From positions 15,427,826 through 15,491,825 of the forward strand of contig CM024187.1 in the NCBI GenBank assembly GCA_013433145.1: 64,000 nucleotides of DNA, in the 5' to 3' direction. Every line of letters begins with the position of its first letter. Position 1 is the first letter of the stretch. A program made the translations under genes and the position numbers. Source of the DNA: Ascaris suum (lineage: Eukaryota > Nematoda > Chromadorea > Rhabditida > Ascarididae). Below, piece after piece: positions 1-16,100 of the stretch. The notes beneath the pieces are model-generated. The model was not told the DNA's origin. It saw only the letters and a program-made list of their open reading frames with translations, and did no database searches.

Positions 1-3140
<3,140 letters not shown>

Positions 3141-3156
3141 CGTCTGTCAATCCACA

Positions 3157-3215
3157 TACGTGTGAGTGTGGTTTTGTGTATGTGTGTGGGCACGTATATA
3201 TGTATGCAGGCATTT
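3157..3215. repeat. TG/CA-rich low-complexity tract
   Basis: A degenerate TG-rich stretch (GTGTGAGTGTGG, then GTGTATGTGTGTGGG and GTATATATGTATG) lies here. It depletes stop codons and explains the overlapping short frames at 2993-3223 (forward) and 3032-3226 (reverse). The GTGAGT near 3162 looks like a splice donor but is part of the repeat. Confidence 0.75.
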
Positions 3216-3457
3216 TTGGTTAACATGTAGTTAGATAAGGATGTTCACATAGACTAAGAGCACTTGACGAATTCAAAGGATAAAGTCAACCTTTGTCTTG
3301 AACAGGTCATCAGAATTGAATTTAGTTTCAAACGAGACTCCAAACTCTGTTCAGATTTCAAGGCTAGTCCTACGATTCGATGTTGGAAGGTCCAAAATGT
3401 CACTCTGAAGTCTAGCACCTACTCACTCATATTCACAGGTCAAGAAATATGCTGCTT

Positions 3458-3578
3458 GTGACTGACTTGCCGTTTTCATATCGTGTGATTCTTGAATATC
3501 ATATCATATCCATATCTATACTCAAGAAAAGTTGAATATATCATATCCATATCGTGACTTGACGTTTCCATATGTTAT
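3458..3578. repeat. Degenerate TATC-rich duplicated segment
   Basis: The words TTGAATATCATATCATATCC (from 3492) and TTGAATATATCATATCCATA (from 3532) are near copies. A second word, TGACTTGCCGTTTTCATAT (from 3462), recurs as TGACTTGACGTTTCCATAT (from about 3556). Together they suggest an old local tandem duplication with a unit of roughly 40-95 bases. No coding frame crosses it. Confidence 0.7.
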
Positions 3579-6500
3579 CCATCTACTGCCTGACGGTTTT
3601 TGAAGTACAGCCCGACTGCAGTGTTGCAAAACATTTTTTTAGTACATACACACATGACTCGTAGGCAAGCACTTGCTTTGATGAGATAACTCAGCAATGT
3701 AGTCGCGACCGATGGACCAACTCCTTTGAAATAGACATTCCTTTAAACAGCTTTGGGGAGTTCATCATCAGCAACTAAGAAAGCACCCGTTAACAGATTA
3801 TTTAATAAAATTGTCAAGCCATCGTAGAGAGTATGCAACTCGGAACCATTTCCTTCTCGTCACCCACCTTCCGTCCCTTGCAGTTTCCCTCCCCTTTTCC
3901 AATTTTCCTCTGGTGTCTTTGATAGGTTTCGACTGGTCACTTATTAGCTTTTACGACCAATTTCAAAGTGTGCATATGCGAGGCTGGAATATTGCTAGAA
4001 CTTTGATATGCGACTGCCAATGATGGTGGCGTTAAATGCAACTTTAAGCGGTATGCAACAAATGCTATAACAAGCACGTTTCTTATGCAGATTTTTTTCA
4101 CCATTTTAGAAGCGTAAAAACGTCGAGAAACTGCAAAATCTTTGAACGCTGTGAAAAAGACAACCTAAAGAATATTATGGAGCAACAGTGGCAGAAACAC
4201 TAAAAAAGACGACAATGATCAGTATGAGAAGAGCAAAAAGCTAAAACCTGTCTGCAAATCTTCAGCAGACTTAATATGAACTTACAAAATAATATTCTAC
4301 TCTAAGAGGATGAATAGGCATTTAATATTGATGAAGAACACCTATCATAGGAGATCACTGTGGTGAGTACTCATGATTGTAGCCATAGCTGGTGAGGCTG
4401 GATTGCTAAAGCAAATCAAAGCCCCAACAAGGCAACAGGATGGCTGCACCAATGTGCATGCTTGAGCAGACAATGCCGCAAATCACTTCCGTTGAATGCT
4501 CTCGAATCGCATCACAAACCATATAACCTAATGAATTCTCTGCGGTTCTTCAAATCGGGAGCGTAATCGAGGATGAAGACGTCAGTCGTCGTGAAGCATT
4601 GAGATCATAAGTGAGCAGCTAACCCCGCTGCTCCCCAATTTCTCATTTTCCATACGAGGGAAGGGAACGCCGAGGAGGCGAATTGGGGAGAAGGACAATA
4701 ATAGCTTGTGTATGTCTTGTGCTTCATGACTTGCAATATTTGAGCAGCAGTCAGATGGTGAACATTCACTGCAAAAGTTCCGAAATTTTGGCAATTGTGA
4801 AAAAAGCTCTAAAAGTACAAAAATTTGTGGCCCCTTTCAGTCGAATTAGCGGACCAATAAAATTTGCTATTTCCGACCCACTGAAATAATCGCATATTAG
4901 ACGTTCAGTTCAAACTCCGACCTTACTACATTAAAAGCGATCTGTGGAAGTTTGTCAGTTAGCGAGTCATAAAACTTGGAAAAGTAGTGAGACGTAAAAT
5001 TCTCTAGAAATTGAGAAGGGACAGGCGCTTTGATTTGCATCGATTGATCGGAACTGCAACCCCTAAACTTTAATACAGTAGAGCTGAAATTCATGTGAGC
5101 AGAAAGAAGTCTTGTTGAAAGTGGACAGAGAAGGAAAAAGAGGAGCAAAGGGAGCAGGAGACACCATTAATTTGGTGAGATGAGCACGACGAATAAATTG
5201 CATCATTTTCATTTCTGACTCGAATTGCAGGTGTTGCTCGCCTCTTTGTGGCTTATTCTATCTGCAATTTCTTCTCGTTCATCTCGAATAGGCGAAGAAC
5301 TGTAACAGTTAATTATTGTGTCTTCACCCCATTCAAAGGTGTGTTTCCTGATGTGTTCCGAGCGAGTTCTCAACTGGTAAGCTGCGCACTGCCGAAATTT
5401 GGGGGAAATGTTGCCAATTTTTTTGGAAGGGCAACTCTTTCTTGTTTTTCCCGCTGCATTGCCTAACCTCCACTGAAAATATCGACTCAGCTCATCACAG
5501 ATTTTTCAGTGCCGCACAAACTGAACTTCTCCACACAACCTGCTGCACATCGAAAGCACTTTCCATGCCCTTTTGTCTACACAACCACACGGAAGTTCGC
5601 AACCTAATTGCAATCGAAGTGTGCACGAAACCGGCTCGAATGACCACAGCCAATGATCGCAAATGACCGCAGTCATAGCAATAGCAAGATTTGTATAGCC
5701 GTGTGTATCCGTAGAAAGTTTCGGTGGTGAAGAAAAATGCCATTTTTTATCTTTATTTGTTTTTATGGAGCAGATGTTAGTCTTGCGGTGATCTTTTATG
5801 TGCATTCTTCACAACTTGTTCTAACTTAGTAAACCTTTTGTAATTAAGACGTGAACTTTGCAGCTTGAGTTGAGAGGCGAGACTTCATTCCAGCGATCGC
5901 ATATTTCAACTGCAACTATTTGACTACGCACGAATAGAGGTTTCTAATCAGACGCGTTCGAGAACTTTAGTGAAACGATCCTTAGTTAAGATTCCCACTG
6001 GAGAATTGCACACCGCAAAAATCCTATAAGAAAAACAATTCAGCAGACGTTTTGGGGAGTCATGAAAATTTCACAGTTCTTTAGATTTCGATACGTTAAA
6101 ATCCATTGGGTAATTTTTACAACTTATTATTGAACGCGAAATTTTCGCCCATTGATGAATTATTCTTGCTGTTAATAGAGTGCTCATTAAAAATACTCTG
6201 CAAAATAACATTCAATTTTTGGAGCGTAAATAACAGCCAACGGGTGCAAATACGTCGTTTAGTAGTTCTGATATAAGAGTTGTCTTTCAACCTTCAAAGT
6301 ATCAGGAAAGGAACATTCATAAGGTTATGTGGCCAAAAGGCTTAGAAAATTGGACCTGTTGAAGGATTTTTTCTCAAAACTGGATGAGGTCGTTTATTAC
6401 ATCTTCAGATACTGCGAAATTTGGCAAATTTGAATAGGTACCGGCCAGGCTGGGCTGGTGGGCCAAAGGGCTAGGAGCTTCCTTCAAAAGCTCGTAGCGG

Positions 6501-7354
6501 AAAGCCTCACCCTAAAGTAGTCGCACTATCTCATGTTTAATATTTATCGAATTTTGTTGCATTCTTTTTGGCATATCGTTAAGGTCGCAAGTGTAGCTTC
6601 GCTACCGTAATTTTCGTTATTGATCACAGCAATCGTCATAAGAACACAAATAGGCTCCGCTTCTACTCCCTATCTTTCTTCGTGTCTTCCGCTTCTATGT
6701 ATTCATGATATTCATGATTTACGAGGCTAGGATAAAGCTTCCACTAGGTCACAGATGTTGGTAGTAATCCATATTGTTAGTCGTGTTTTACAGCATTGCG
6801 TGGAGGAGGGGAGTGAGGCTTTATGATTATTCCTTCTGAAACCACCTTTTCAGAAGACCTTTTATGTTAAGCTTTCCGGTTCTAATTCGCGACAGTACTT
6901 AAAGCCTCATCTGTCTTTTCGATCGTTCCTTCTGAAACTGTCTTTTTATCTTGACGCATGATTTTTAAGTATCTCCGCATTAAGCCACTAAAAGTATTAT
7001 CGCGTTATCTATCTGCTTTTTATGTTTATATGCAAGCGTTTATAGTTTCTCGCCGAAGACAGCCAAAAAATCTTGAGGCGCAAAAGTCTGAAGTCTTGTA
7101 TTTATTGTCCTAGACCCTGAAACAACTTTGCTTATATAAATAAAGCCTTATGAGCTTTTAAACCCACACGTTGACCTGCTTTTAAACCAAACGTCATAAC
7201 TAGAGACAACCGTCATCAGCGTGTACTCGATAATTCGGTCGATTCTATATTACAGAAGTTTCTAAACAGAAGATGGCACGACGCCCATTCTTATTTCTGT
7301 AGCGATGCCATAATCTATAGGACTGCAAAAGTAAACTGTGCGCTTTTTCTTTAG
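3579..7354. other. Long stretch without a supported gene
   Basis: Short overlapping frames occur around 4582-4889 and 5248-5805 on both strands. One forward frame (about 5509-5666) follows an ATTTTTCAG acceptor-like site but has no donor or poly(A) signal nearby. Nothing here matches a domain I recognise. The rest is AT-rich with no clear repeat. Confidence 0.45.
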
Positions 7355-7721
7355 TTTGAAAGTACGCACAACAACGATGCTCATGTGCGAAATCTCATTT
7401 GATGGTTATTTCGCTGTCCAGTCGAATATTGAAAATGCTGAACGCCCCAAGAGAGTGCGGCGACATGCGGTTTATGTGAGTTACTCTACCTCATCAACAA
7501 GTTACGTCAACAGTCATTCTGAAGCAGCGAAACGATATGAATGCATACGTTTCTTAAGCGTTTCAATCATCAGCCGAAGAAGTGTTTTCGTTCACATCAA
7601 ATCAGCAATACAAACATTTGCATACATAAAGCAATCGGAAATTTTCGCACCCTTACCTCCCCATAAAAGTGAAAACATGAAACTTTTTTACAGTTTTGCA
7701 ATTGGGTATTTCATTGATTGA
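7355..7721 (+). CDS. Candidate exon, unknown protein
   Basis: I do not recognise the product. A pyrimidine-rich acceptor (GCGCTTTTTCTTTAG) ends at 7354. The frame is then open for 121 codons to a TGA at 7719-7721, and AATAAA follows at once (7722-7727). A consensus-like donor GTGAGT starts at 7476, so an internal exon of 121 bases (7355-7475) is the alternative. That would encode about 40 residues including a basic run (RPKRVRRH) with no membrane segment. A stop this close to the poly(A) signal would be unusual, which favours the internal-exon reading or chance. No neighbouring exon with a matching phase was identified. Confidence 0.25.
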
Positions 7722-7727
7722 AATAAA

Positions 7728-10015
7728 AATGTAGGATGAAGTTGCAACTATAGGTATCGTACACTTGTAATAAATTTATTCGATCCAAATTTGCCAAAAG
7801 ACGTCCTAGCAAATAACAGCGCAATAACTACCGTCGAATATTTGGTGGGTGCAGCGAAATTCGCATGTATGCAGTACGGTTGAATGAGAATGCACTGAAC
7901 TGGGAACCAGTGACTATTAAATTGGGAGTGACGGCAAATAACGAGCGTTTCGCGGTTGCAGATTTGATGTATTCCCACGAGAGATCACCGCTTAGACGTC
8001 GTCCGACCTAAAAATATGTTAAACAGAATCATTTGCATTTCAGTTCTCTCCGGGACTCGTTGGCTGCGTTCCCATTCGATAGTACTCTCCAATGTGATCG
8101 TCCATCCTCGCTCAGCTTTCCAATCATTACTTTATTGAGCAGCCGCTCTCATTATTACTAAACTTGTGTGTTCTGTTAATTTCTGCTTGCGGCTCTCAGT
8201 GAAAGTTTTTGTCGCTGTCTACGAACTAGTTCTTCCCATTTCCGTTTTTCTCCTGATGTTTAGTATGGTGTTGGCATATTTTCGAACAGCTAAGGTGGAG
8301 TAGGCAAAAATTTTTGCGATAGATTAAGCTTCGCTATCGAAAAGACTTGGCCTCGGGTAACACATGAAGACAGTTGGGTTCAATTACCTTCACAATCGTC
8401 TCCACTCCATCATACCTCTTGTTTCAGTGTTGTCTAGGGTAGGCCCACACTACTTTCTGAAGGGTGATTGAGGAGGTAAAGTGAACTGATGCAGAGGAAC
8501 AGGACCACAAAAACGTCGACAGGAATGGCTTGCGAGGGTGGACGCTGGGATGAAGGAGCATCATTTTCATATCTTTTTAAAAACTCGGCTGTCAATGTTA
8601 TGCTTAATGAAAAACTGTTGCCTGCTGCATGGAAGGTGCACTAAAGGCGAGCGGCACAAGTCAAAATCGGAAACTTGGTGCTGCTTCATTAGAAGTGCTT
8701 CATTTCAGCATACCACGTGAGATCTCTGAGTCAGACTTGATGCACCTGCAATTAGCAAAAAAGGCAGTGGGATCGTAGTGAGCTCGGTCTTCCGAAAAAA
8801 AACTTCATCGATAGACCAATAAACCAAACTAAATCCCACGAAAACATCATTTCTTTCTAAGCAAGAGATTGATGTATCTCCTATTCTCGATGAAGTTTTG
8901 GGATAATGCTGAGCACATCTCAGATGGGAATTTCGCAATCACCTGTTAGTTACTAGGTTGCAAAGCAGTGCTCTACTCATTCATTGCAGCAAACACCAGG
9001 TTTTTTTCGACGCGAAGTAATTCTTCCATTTATCTGAAACCCTTCAGATGCACCAAAGAACGTTTCTGTTCTGCATTAAAATTCATAACAGATTTTTAAG
9101 TTCGATCATATGCCGCATATATGCACGAGCTAGCTCTGCATTTTCTGAGATGACAGATTCGGATTCCACATAAGGTAATCGGCCAGACAGTGCGTCTAGC
9201 ATTTTCTTTTTTCCTTGCAGAATTCACTTAGACACTTTCGATAAAAAATAGCTGAAAACTGAATGCAAGAGAAAAGAAACAGTATTTTTTCAATTGGCGT
9301 GCTGCTCGACGTCGACGTGGAGAGGCACTTTAGATGTTTGAGCTAGTCAGTGCACCAGAAGGCACTTGTACGACAGTCAAATATTTCGCAACGTTGTATC
9401 GCCTTCGCACAGTAAACTACAGAATGCCCGTTGGAATTTGTTGCACGTATGATGCCAGTTTATTTATTAGCCACGTGGTTTCATTGTAGATGAGATGGAG
9501 AAGACGACTACCTGATCATTAATCAGTTGTTGAGGTTAGCGGACATCACATCGAGTGAGATTCGCTAGTCAGTCATCGTGCTGTCCATAATCGGCACTGA
9601 GTTACAAACGCTTCATCTAAAAATTAAGAACAAGACAACCTCGGAAGTAGACGATCCAGCTCCGACAATGACTGAAGTCGAATTTTGAGGAGCATCTCTA
9701 ACGCAAGGACAAAAACTTCAACAAGTCAAGAGTGAACAGCTTCTACAATTTCGTATTCACGCTTTAACTGATATATCCATTCAGCAGACCAAGTCGAAAC
9801 CAATTTGCATCTAATTGAGATGATTAGGCGAGTCTGGTTCCCGTGACCTTTTAGGTATGTTGGCAGGTTGTCGGCTAATATTAATCCATCAGATCATATT
9901 TCCCGTATCTTTGTTCTTAGATGCCGCCAATGTGAATTCGACTGACACAGTGAACCGCGTCGACTAAACAAGTATATGGAGCAAATGAGCTTATGCAAAA
10001 ATTATGAGAGAACAG
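7728..10015. other. No supported gene
   Basis: Frames of 60-77 codons lie at 7748-7978 (reverse), 8538-8720 (forward) and 8705-8938 (reverse), all within chance expectation. An acceptor-like GCATTTCAG ends near 8043 and is followed by about 35 open codons in one frame, but no donor was found. No repeats seen. Confidence 0.45.
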
Positions 10016-10088
10016 CTTTTGGGAGTGCGTTTGGGAGTTTGGAAACCCCGTTTGGATTTTGGGAACACCTTTTGGAGTTCGGAAACGT
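10016..10088. repeat. Degenerate tandem repeat, about 20-21 bp unit
   Basis: Three adjacent near copies of the pattern GTTTGG(G)AGTTTGG(G)AAACCCC start at about 10029, 10050 and 10070, with a partial copy at 10016. Unit lengths of 21 and 20 bases break the reading frame between copies, so this is unlikely to be a coding repeat. On the reverse strand it gives a proline/asparagine-rich stretch within a 72-codon frame, which I regard as a by-product. Confidence 0.75.
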
Positions 10089-10186
10089 AGCTTCTTGAAT
10101 CGGCGGTATTATATAGATGTCTGGAAGAGACCTGTGGGATCCGCTGTCTTCAAACAGTCTATGCAATCTTTCTCGCTTTTGTTTAC

Positions 10187-10633
10187 ATGCAATCGTCCAA
10201 AGTCTTGCGTCACTATGCACGCTTGCGGATCACTCTCCCTAAGAGTGGAGTGCACGCTTCGACGAAATCTTCTCCTGAAATTAGTTTTAAGAAACGTGCT
10301 GTTGTGCTCCTTTGTCGGCAGAGCAGGAGGGCCAAGCTCTGGCGACATCGTACTGCAAAAGAGAGGGCTCTCGCATCACAGTTTGCTTGGCAAGAGTTGG
10401 GCATGATCTCTGAACTCTCCAATCCGATTACACTCGAAGATCCCGGCTCGGGCTTAGTCAAAGAATTATCGTGGCCTTCCAGTCCAGAGCTTCAAATGGC
10501 TCGACAGCCCCAACTCGAGGCGTTAGCCGTTGGAAATAATCGGTGGACTTTGTCCGCTTCCTCAAATTGTAAGCTCCGAATCAACTCTGCTGAAATGTGT
10601 ATGACGTCCCGCATATCATATGTGAATGCTTAA
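10187..10633 (+). CDS. 148-codon open frame in GC-richer DNA, unknown
   Basis: One of the two longest complex open frames in the window, running from ATG at 10187 to TAA at 10631-10633. The product is basic in its first half (a cluster around RRAKLWRHRTAKER) and has no signal peptide or membrane segment. A possible acceptor (TGTCGGCAG) ends at 10321 and a possible donor (GTAAGC) lies near 10569, which would limit coding to a middle segment. The stretch TGG-CCT-TCC-AGT-CCA-GAG-CTT at 10472-10492 reads WPSSPEL. This faintly recalls the WPxQSPDLNPIE motif of Tc1/mariner transposases, but Q is missing and the residues after it do not match. Overlapping frames on both strands mean chance in GC-richer DNA remains a good explanation. 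Confidence 0.25.
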   Translation: MQSSKVLRHYARLRITLPKSGVHASTKSSPEISFKKRAVVLLCRQSRRAKLWRHRTAKERALASQFAWQELGMISELSNPITLEDPGSGLVKELSWPSSPELQMARQPQLEALAVGNNRWTLSASSNCKLRINSAEMCMTSRISYVNA

Positions 10634-10928
10634 GCTAGAATTCACCAAACCTCAGTTATTTGCAGTTCATCAGCAATAGTGTGCATTATAAAGCATTATT
10701 TTTGGGGCAAAGAAACTACCTAAAAACGTTTTTTTTTTCAGTAAACCTGTTCAACTTGAATTTCAGCATTTCATACCTCAACTTTTAACATAAAAATGTT
10801 CGACAAAGTCATACAAGTATGTGATATAATTGATGCCAAGCACCTCAATGGATTCAGTATGGGAAATGTTGCTCAAGTGGCTTAGTCAACTTTGATTTAT
10901 TTACATACGAAGCCTAATGTTAGGTCGT

Positions 10929-11005
10929 CCCTCTAACAGCAGAAATTAGTCCCCCTCCTCCCCCCCCCCCCCCACTCCTCCTTCCCTAACAGCAGCAGAC
11001 ATTAG
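10929..11005. repeat. C14 tract between two near-identical CAGCAG-containing words
   Basis: A poly(C) run of 14 at 10960-10973 sits in a C-rich stretch (CCCCCTCCTC, then ACTCCTCC). The word CCCTCTAACAGCAGAAATTAG at 10929-10949 is repeated as CCCTAACAGCAGCAGACATTAG-like sequence at 10984-11005, so the whole is a local duplication of about 55 bases with an expanded C tract between the copies. The complementary strand is G-rich and may form a quadruplex. Confidence 0.8.
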
Positions 11006-12906
11006 ATCAGATTGTATTGCTATCTATCTCAAATGTCCTTAGTCTATGCCAGAAACTTTGCAATAATGCTCTCACTCTTGGTCTGCGTTTCAAAACAAGC
11101 CCTCATGGCCCATTAGAAAAGAAGAGTGAATTCCTTGACATATTTTATTTAGCGCCCGCAACGCCTTTGACCGTTACAAGTTGCTTCGTACTTGTACTAT
11201 TCTTCGACGCGCTTTGTAATCCCACAAAATGCATCTTTATATCTCGCTACTTGCTGCAGATATGGGATGTATCCTCTAAAAACATTGCAATAGAATGACA
11301 TCGTTTGATCGAGTACGCAGTGGAAATTTTCGCTGCGATTCTATGATATTACTGGCTCTGAGGAATAACGATGCAAAGGCGTTGTCGTACCAACTGTTCT
11401 CGCACGCTCGTCGAATTATTCGCTGACTGCGTCGTTTTTTCTTGCAATCTTTTTGTATGATAATGCCTGGCGATGAGTGTTGTTGGAGAGATCGTCGTTG
11501 AATGAGGAGAATTCCCACTGAAACGACTAGATTGATGTTTGGAGTTGCTCATCTTGGCACAGCATGCAAAACTTGCTATGCTGAAAGCGAACGCTTTAAT
11601 AGGGAACTCCTGTGGTTTCAACGACTTAAGTGGTACTTCATTTCAGGCGAACAACGAAGCTAATACGCCAGTCAGTAGTTGAAAGCTCTCTTTATTCCCC
11701 ATCGATGGACTAACGATTTGGTGTCCACTGATAATTGCTTGTTCCATTTATTTCATTAGTTGTAACCTACAGGCTATCCTCTCAGTGTTTTCAAATAAAA
11801 ATGTGAACTATTCATTATTTCTGTCAGTAGAAGAACTTTTTACGCTTCGAATCAGCCGACTGCTGCCATATACTCCATATGGAAGTTGCAGTCTGATTAA
11901 ATTCATCTCGACACAGCACTCTGGTTCATTGCCCTAAGGTAAAACACAAAGCAGGTGGGATTAAAGTTGTATACTCTATAGGAGACCTAAGTACAAATGA
12001 AAAAAAAACCGTCAATGGAAGCCAGTTTCTAAGTGTTCACCTTGCGTGCCAATTGCAAAATTTTCGGCTTTTTTCGCCTGTTTTATCTAAAAGAAGCGGG
12101 CACATATGCTATGAAAATAGAAATTGCAGAGGCTGTTGGAATAGTTGAAAGTTTTGATCCGTTTCAATCGTTCAAAATTAGTGCTGAAAATCACGATTCC
12201 CATATTAATCTCTCCATGCATCTTCCTCAACATTGCTTCTGGACCCAGAACATTGTCTAATTTTTATTTCTTTTCGAATGTATAGTCATAATTCGCTTAA
12301 GATTTGCACAAAAGTTGCAAAAAAGGGAAAAACTGATTGTTTGCTATCCGAAGAGCTGAGTATTGAAAGGACACCACCAAAATAAATTTGGTCATAAACG
12401 GATCGATTTAGATTTAGACTGTTGTAAGTAATCATCCTCGTGAAAGATCGCAATTATGATAAATGACCGGTTTAAATCGTCAGAATAAATGTGAGAACAA
12501 TTCGCAAATCTTTCTGGCCGGCAGGTAAATCGGTAGTTTTAAGTATCAAATAACTGCGGGGAAATTACCGATTAAGAGAATGGAATGAAGGAGATGAAAG
12601 GGATACGGCGTGGATTATTTCGAATATAACAACGAAGGTTTTGAAGGCCCAGTAATCTTTAGATCAATTAAATTCGACAAAGCTTCGCTGCCCACGTCTT
12701 TATTGTTCAAACTATACAGTTCGACCGATCGCACATCTTCAGTCCTGTAAAGTGAAATAGCAGACGAAACAGCCAAGTTTCCCACTTCTTGGCGGTCGGT
12801 TTTTCCCAAATTCTTATCGCAAAAAAGGGAAATTTCCTAAAATTAAGTTAAACCCAAACGCAAATGCCAGTTAATTTGATATTTTATCCTGGCCAATTAA
12901 TACTAA

Positions 12907-13128
12907 TCAAGACTCGGGGATACGGTTAACCTACGGCACACAAATCAAGGCAGTAGTTTATCACACTTATACGATGCAGTGTGCAAACAAAAGAAGCTTG
13001 ATCACTGGGATGGATTCTATCGTCAGCTTGATTCTGCCGCAGTCGCATTTTGCGAGCGACACCGTACCGTCGACTTCCTTACGCTTCCAACGACCACGCA
13101 GCCTCGCTCGGTGCTTCGAAACCACTAG
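12907..13128 (+). CDS. Open frame without ATG, possible exon or remnant
   Basis: A 73-codon frame opens after TAA (12904-12906) and closes at TAG (13126-13128). Its product is rich in charged and aromatic residues (for example YDAVCKQKKLDHWDGFYRQL from about codon 19), an unusually protein-like composition for this window. A weak acceptor (TCAAGGCAG) ends near 12954. No good donor and no start codon were found. Two other forward frames overlap it (12974-13162 and 13050-13256). It could be an exon, a degraded mobile-element fragment or chance. I do not recognise a family. Confidence 0.2.
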   Translation, partial: SRLGDTVNLRHTNQGSSLSHLYDAVCKQKKLDHWDGFYRQLDSAAVAFCERHRTVDFLTLPTTTQPRSVLRNH

Positions 13129-16100
13129 AACCTGTAATGCGGAAATTGGAATCGATGCATGAGCGCACTGACACCTTTTGTAGCCTCTTCATTCTCTCTG
13201 AGGTCAGCCTTGCTGGGCAATCTTTGCTTTGCCTATGTGGCTCTCACTTAATTTGACCTACCTTGCAGTGCACCTAGTCTATTTTGATTTGAGGTCGGTT
13301 GGTCTACCCCACATGTGTACTGCTCGTTTTCTTTGTACGCTACATCAAGTCCTTGAGCTTCACTGATGTCAGCGCAGGCTATTCATATACCCATGAAACC
13401 ACTAATGAGGTTTCATGCGCGGCTGGCGATTTCTCTTCTTCGTTTCTCAACGACACCGCAAAAGGAATTTCCTGGCCAATTCGTCAGTTCTTTCTACGTC
13501 GCCTCTTCCTCCTTCTTGAGCTGTTTTCGTCTCAGCTTTGTTGAAAAAGCCGCTTGCAGCAAAAAGTGTCACAGGCCTAGTCTAGCCTCCTTCGTTTGTG
13601 AGTTTTTTGAGGCAGCTCTCAGTGATGCGATATTACATTATTCTGTGGGAACGACTGTTTAAACCTTGCACAATTCGATTTCATTTCTCGGTCTAGGATG
13701 TCGCGTAACACTTTTTTTTTAAAAGCAGTTCGCTGTCTGCATTGAATATGGAAATTCTAACCAAAATTATCTATGTTGATTGTGTCAAGGTCTTGATGTA
13801 GTTTGCCAAAAAAGCTTATGGAAGCAGGAAAAGTGCAACGGTCGCCATCGCCTCTTTACTGAAAAGGGACAGATTATTTTTATGTGCTTCAATGAGAATT
13901 GGAGGGCAATGACTCTGCTCTGTACGCAGTTTGTACTTGCGTCCTATAAGAAAATATTCGTGGCTCCATGTTGTTCCTAGCACACATCGATGATGTTTTC
14001 GATTATATTCTTCGAAGCAGAACGCTTTGCTGACGATCTCAAAATTTATCGTCCAATGCATGCACTTTCGGATTCTACAGAAACACTTTGATGCATTCGC
14101 CAACTTAAATATTCTCCACGGAAAATGCTACATTCATGTCAGTTTTAGATATTGATTTTTTTTCTCAAGCAAGAGACGATAGTGCTTTTCTTTTTGATTC
14201 TGATGTTGCAATTTAACCCGACATTTGGAAATTGCATTATTCAAACCTTACCGAAAACTTATCGGAAATCGCACGCTGTGTTCTTTCTGCTTTGCAGTAT
14301 CGATGCATGCAACGTAATGGAAAGGAGTCCACTAATACTGCCACCTATTTTGGCATAATTTGCTTTCTGTGGCCTCTTAATCGGTCCCCATTATCCTACT
14401 GTTGCGAGCTATCCAAAAACACCTTGTCCGCACTGCTTTTCGCAGAATTCACCGTGGTCTTTACCAGCCAAATTACATCACCAAATTAGGAATCTTTAAC
14501 CTGGGATAATTGGATTATCGTAGTCTAAATTTTAACTTTTTTCTTTATCATTAAATTATTTGCAGCTTTCCGCCATTTTTTTTTTCAAAGAAAGCGTTCA
14601 CTTTCCAATGTCGTTAATGCACCTGTGCTTTCATTTTTCAAACTACGGTTGATGTCGCTTTAACCGCCACAGTATTAACGCTTTTGCGTGTCGAGCGTCA
14701 AAGCGTTCGATGCCTGTTCGCCCAGATGCTTTGCTTCTCATCATTCGCCGTTGTTTCCGTTATTTGTCCTCCTATCTATCTTTCATTTATGTTCATCTCA
14801 CTTACATTTTACATGTTCCCCCACTTCGAGGCGTTGAAGAAAATAAAAAACTAAAGTTCTTTTTTCTTCAAGTGACAGCATTTTTTAATGTTTGTAGGTT
14901 ATCTCCTTATACATTTTTCATTCTATGCAAACTTAAGTTTCGCAAACACAAATTTTCGTATACTGTTATTTGTTGCACTAAAATTTACGAATGGGAGCAC
15001 TGGACAAATATGACGTCATGCCCAATTCCTTTCTTAGCACGCTTAAACACGAGGACCCATGCACTCGAGTAACACCTGGGTAGTCTTTTTTTCAAGCAAA
15101 CCTAAAAATTAGAAAAAAACCAAGAAACCGCCTGTGGGATCGGAGTTGCAAGTTCTTTGCGTAGTCTGAATTCAGAGTGTGAAACCGACGTAATTTAGAC
15201 GGTCCAAATACTTCTGTTGTGCTACGGAGTTTCGTGTTGAAGAAGATCACCACCAAAAATGTTTTCCACGATTCTTATAGGACAGATCTTACACTTCGAA
15301 TTCATGAAAACATTTTTTTATCTTATGATTTTTGGATCACACGAATACATTGACAGGATGTGCAAAAGAATATTCCCTGTACTAAATGGTGTTACGAATT
15401 CACGAATCACAACTGCCCACCGAAAAGGTAACTCAGTCTGAACACACTTTCCGTCCCTCCAACTTGATCCCCATTTTACGAATGAAGATGATTCTATAGG
15501 CCTTCTTGCTAGCTGTCCACGTTACAATGCGGTCGTCTTTTAAATTATTTTTCTCAGATTTCATTAAGCATTTGAATTTTTGATTAACCTGCTTGACGTT
15601 TTGTCAAAACCTATTGCAGTAGTCCTGTTTATCGTTCGGCTTGCCTATGCGTCTATCTTCATAGAACAAAATGTTTGAGCTTGATATTTGCTTCATCATT
15701 CTGAAAGCAATTTGTAGATGAGATAATAGAACCTTTTGAGAATTCAACCTCCTTAGTTGAACATCATCAGCTAGCGACTTTAAAATTTGCTCCGTCACAA
15801 GAGCTGGGACGAGTTATTCGCCTCACTACACCTAAAACGGATTTTACTTACTCAGCATTCCAGAATCTCTTGCTGCGTAAGTTGATCTTGTAGCGTTTTG
15901 ACTGCATATTAAAGTGCGTTTTTTTTGCTGTCAAACTGTAATGGCAATCCCCATTGCTGCTAATATTGCCTAGACATTTTACAAGAAAATTTCAGAGCTC
16001 GTAGCTTTTGTTGTCAGGCATCTGCAGTCACAAATGTTCGTCTTGGAGTATAGATAGTGAAAGCCTTGACCATGATGTCAAGGTCGTGGAAGAATTACTC

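Noticed and set aside
8370..8400. GGGTTCAATTACC, a second B-box-like word
   Set aside because: No cloverleaf can be drawn around it.
14710..15072. 120-codon forward frame
   Set aside because: It lies in T-rich DNA and gives a Phe/Tyr/Leu-rich product, typical of strand-skewed noncoding sequence. No splice or poly(A) support was seen.
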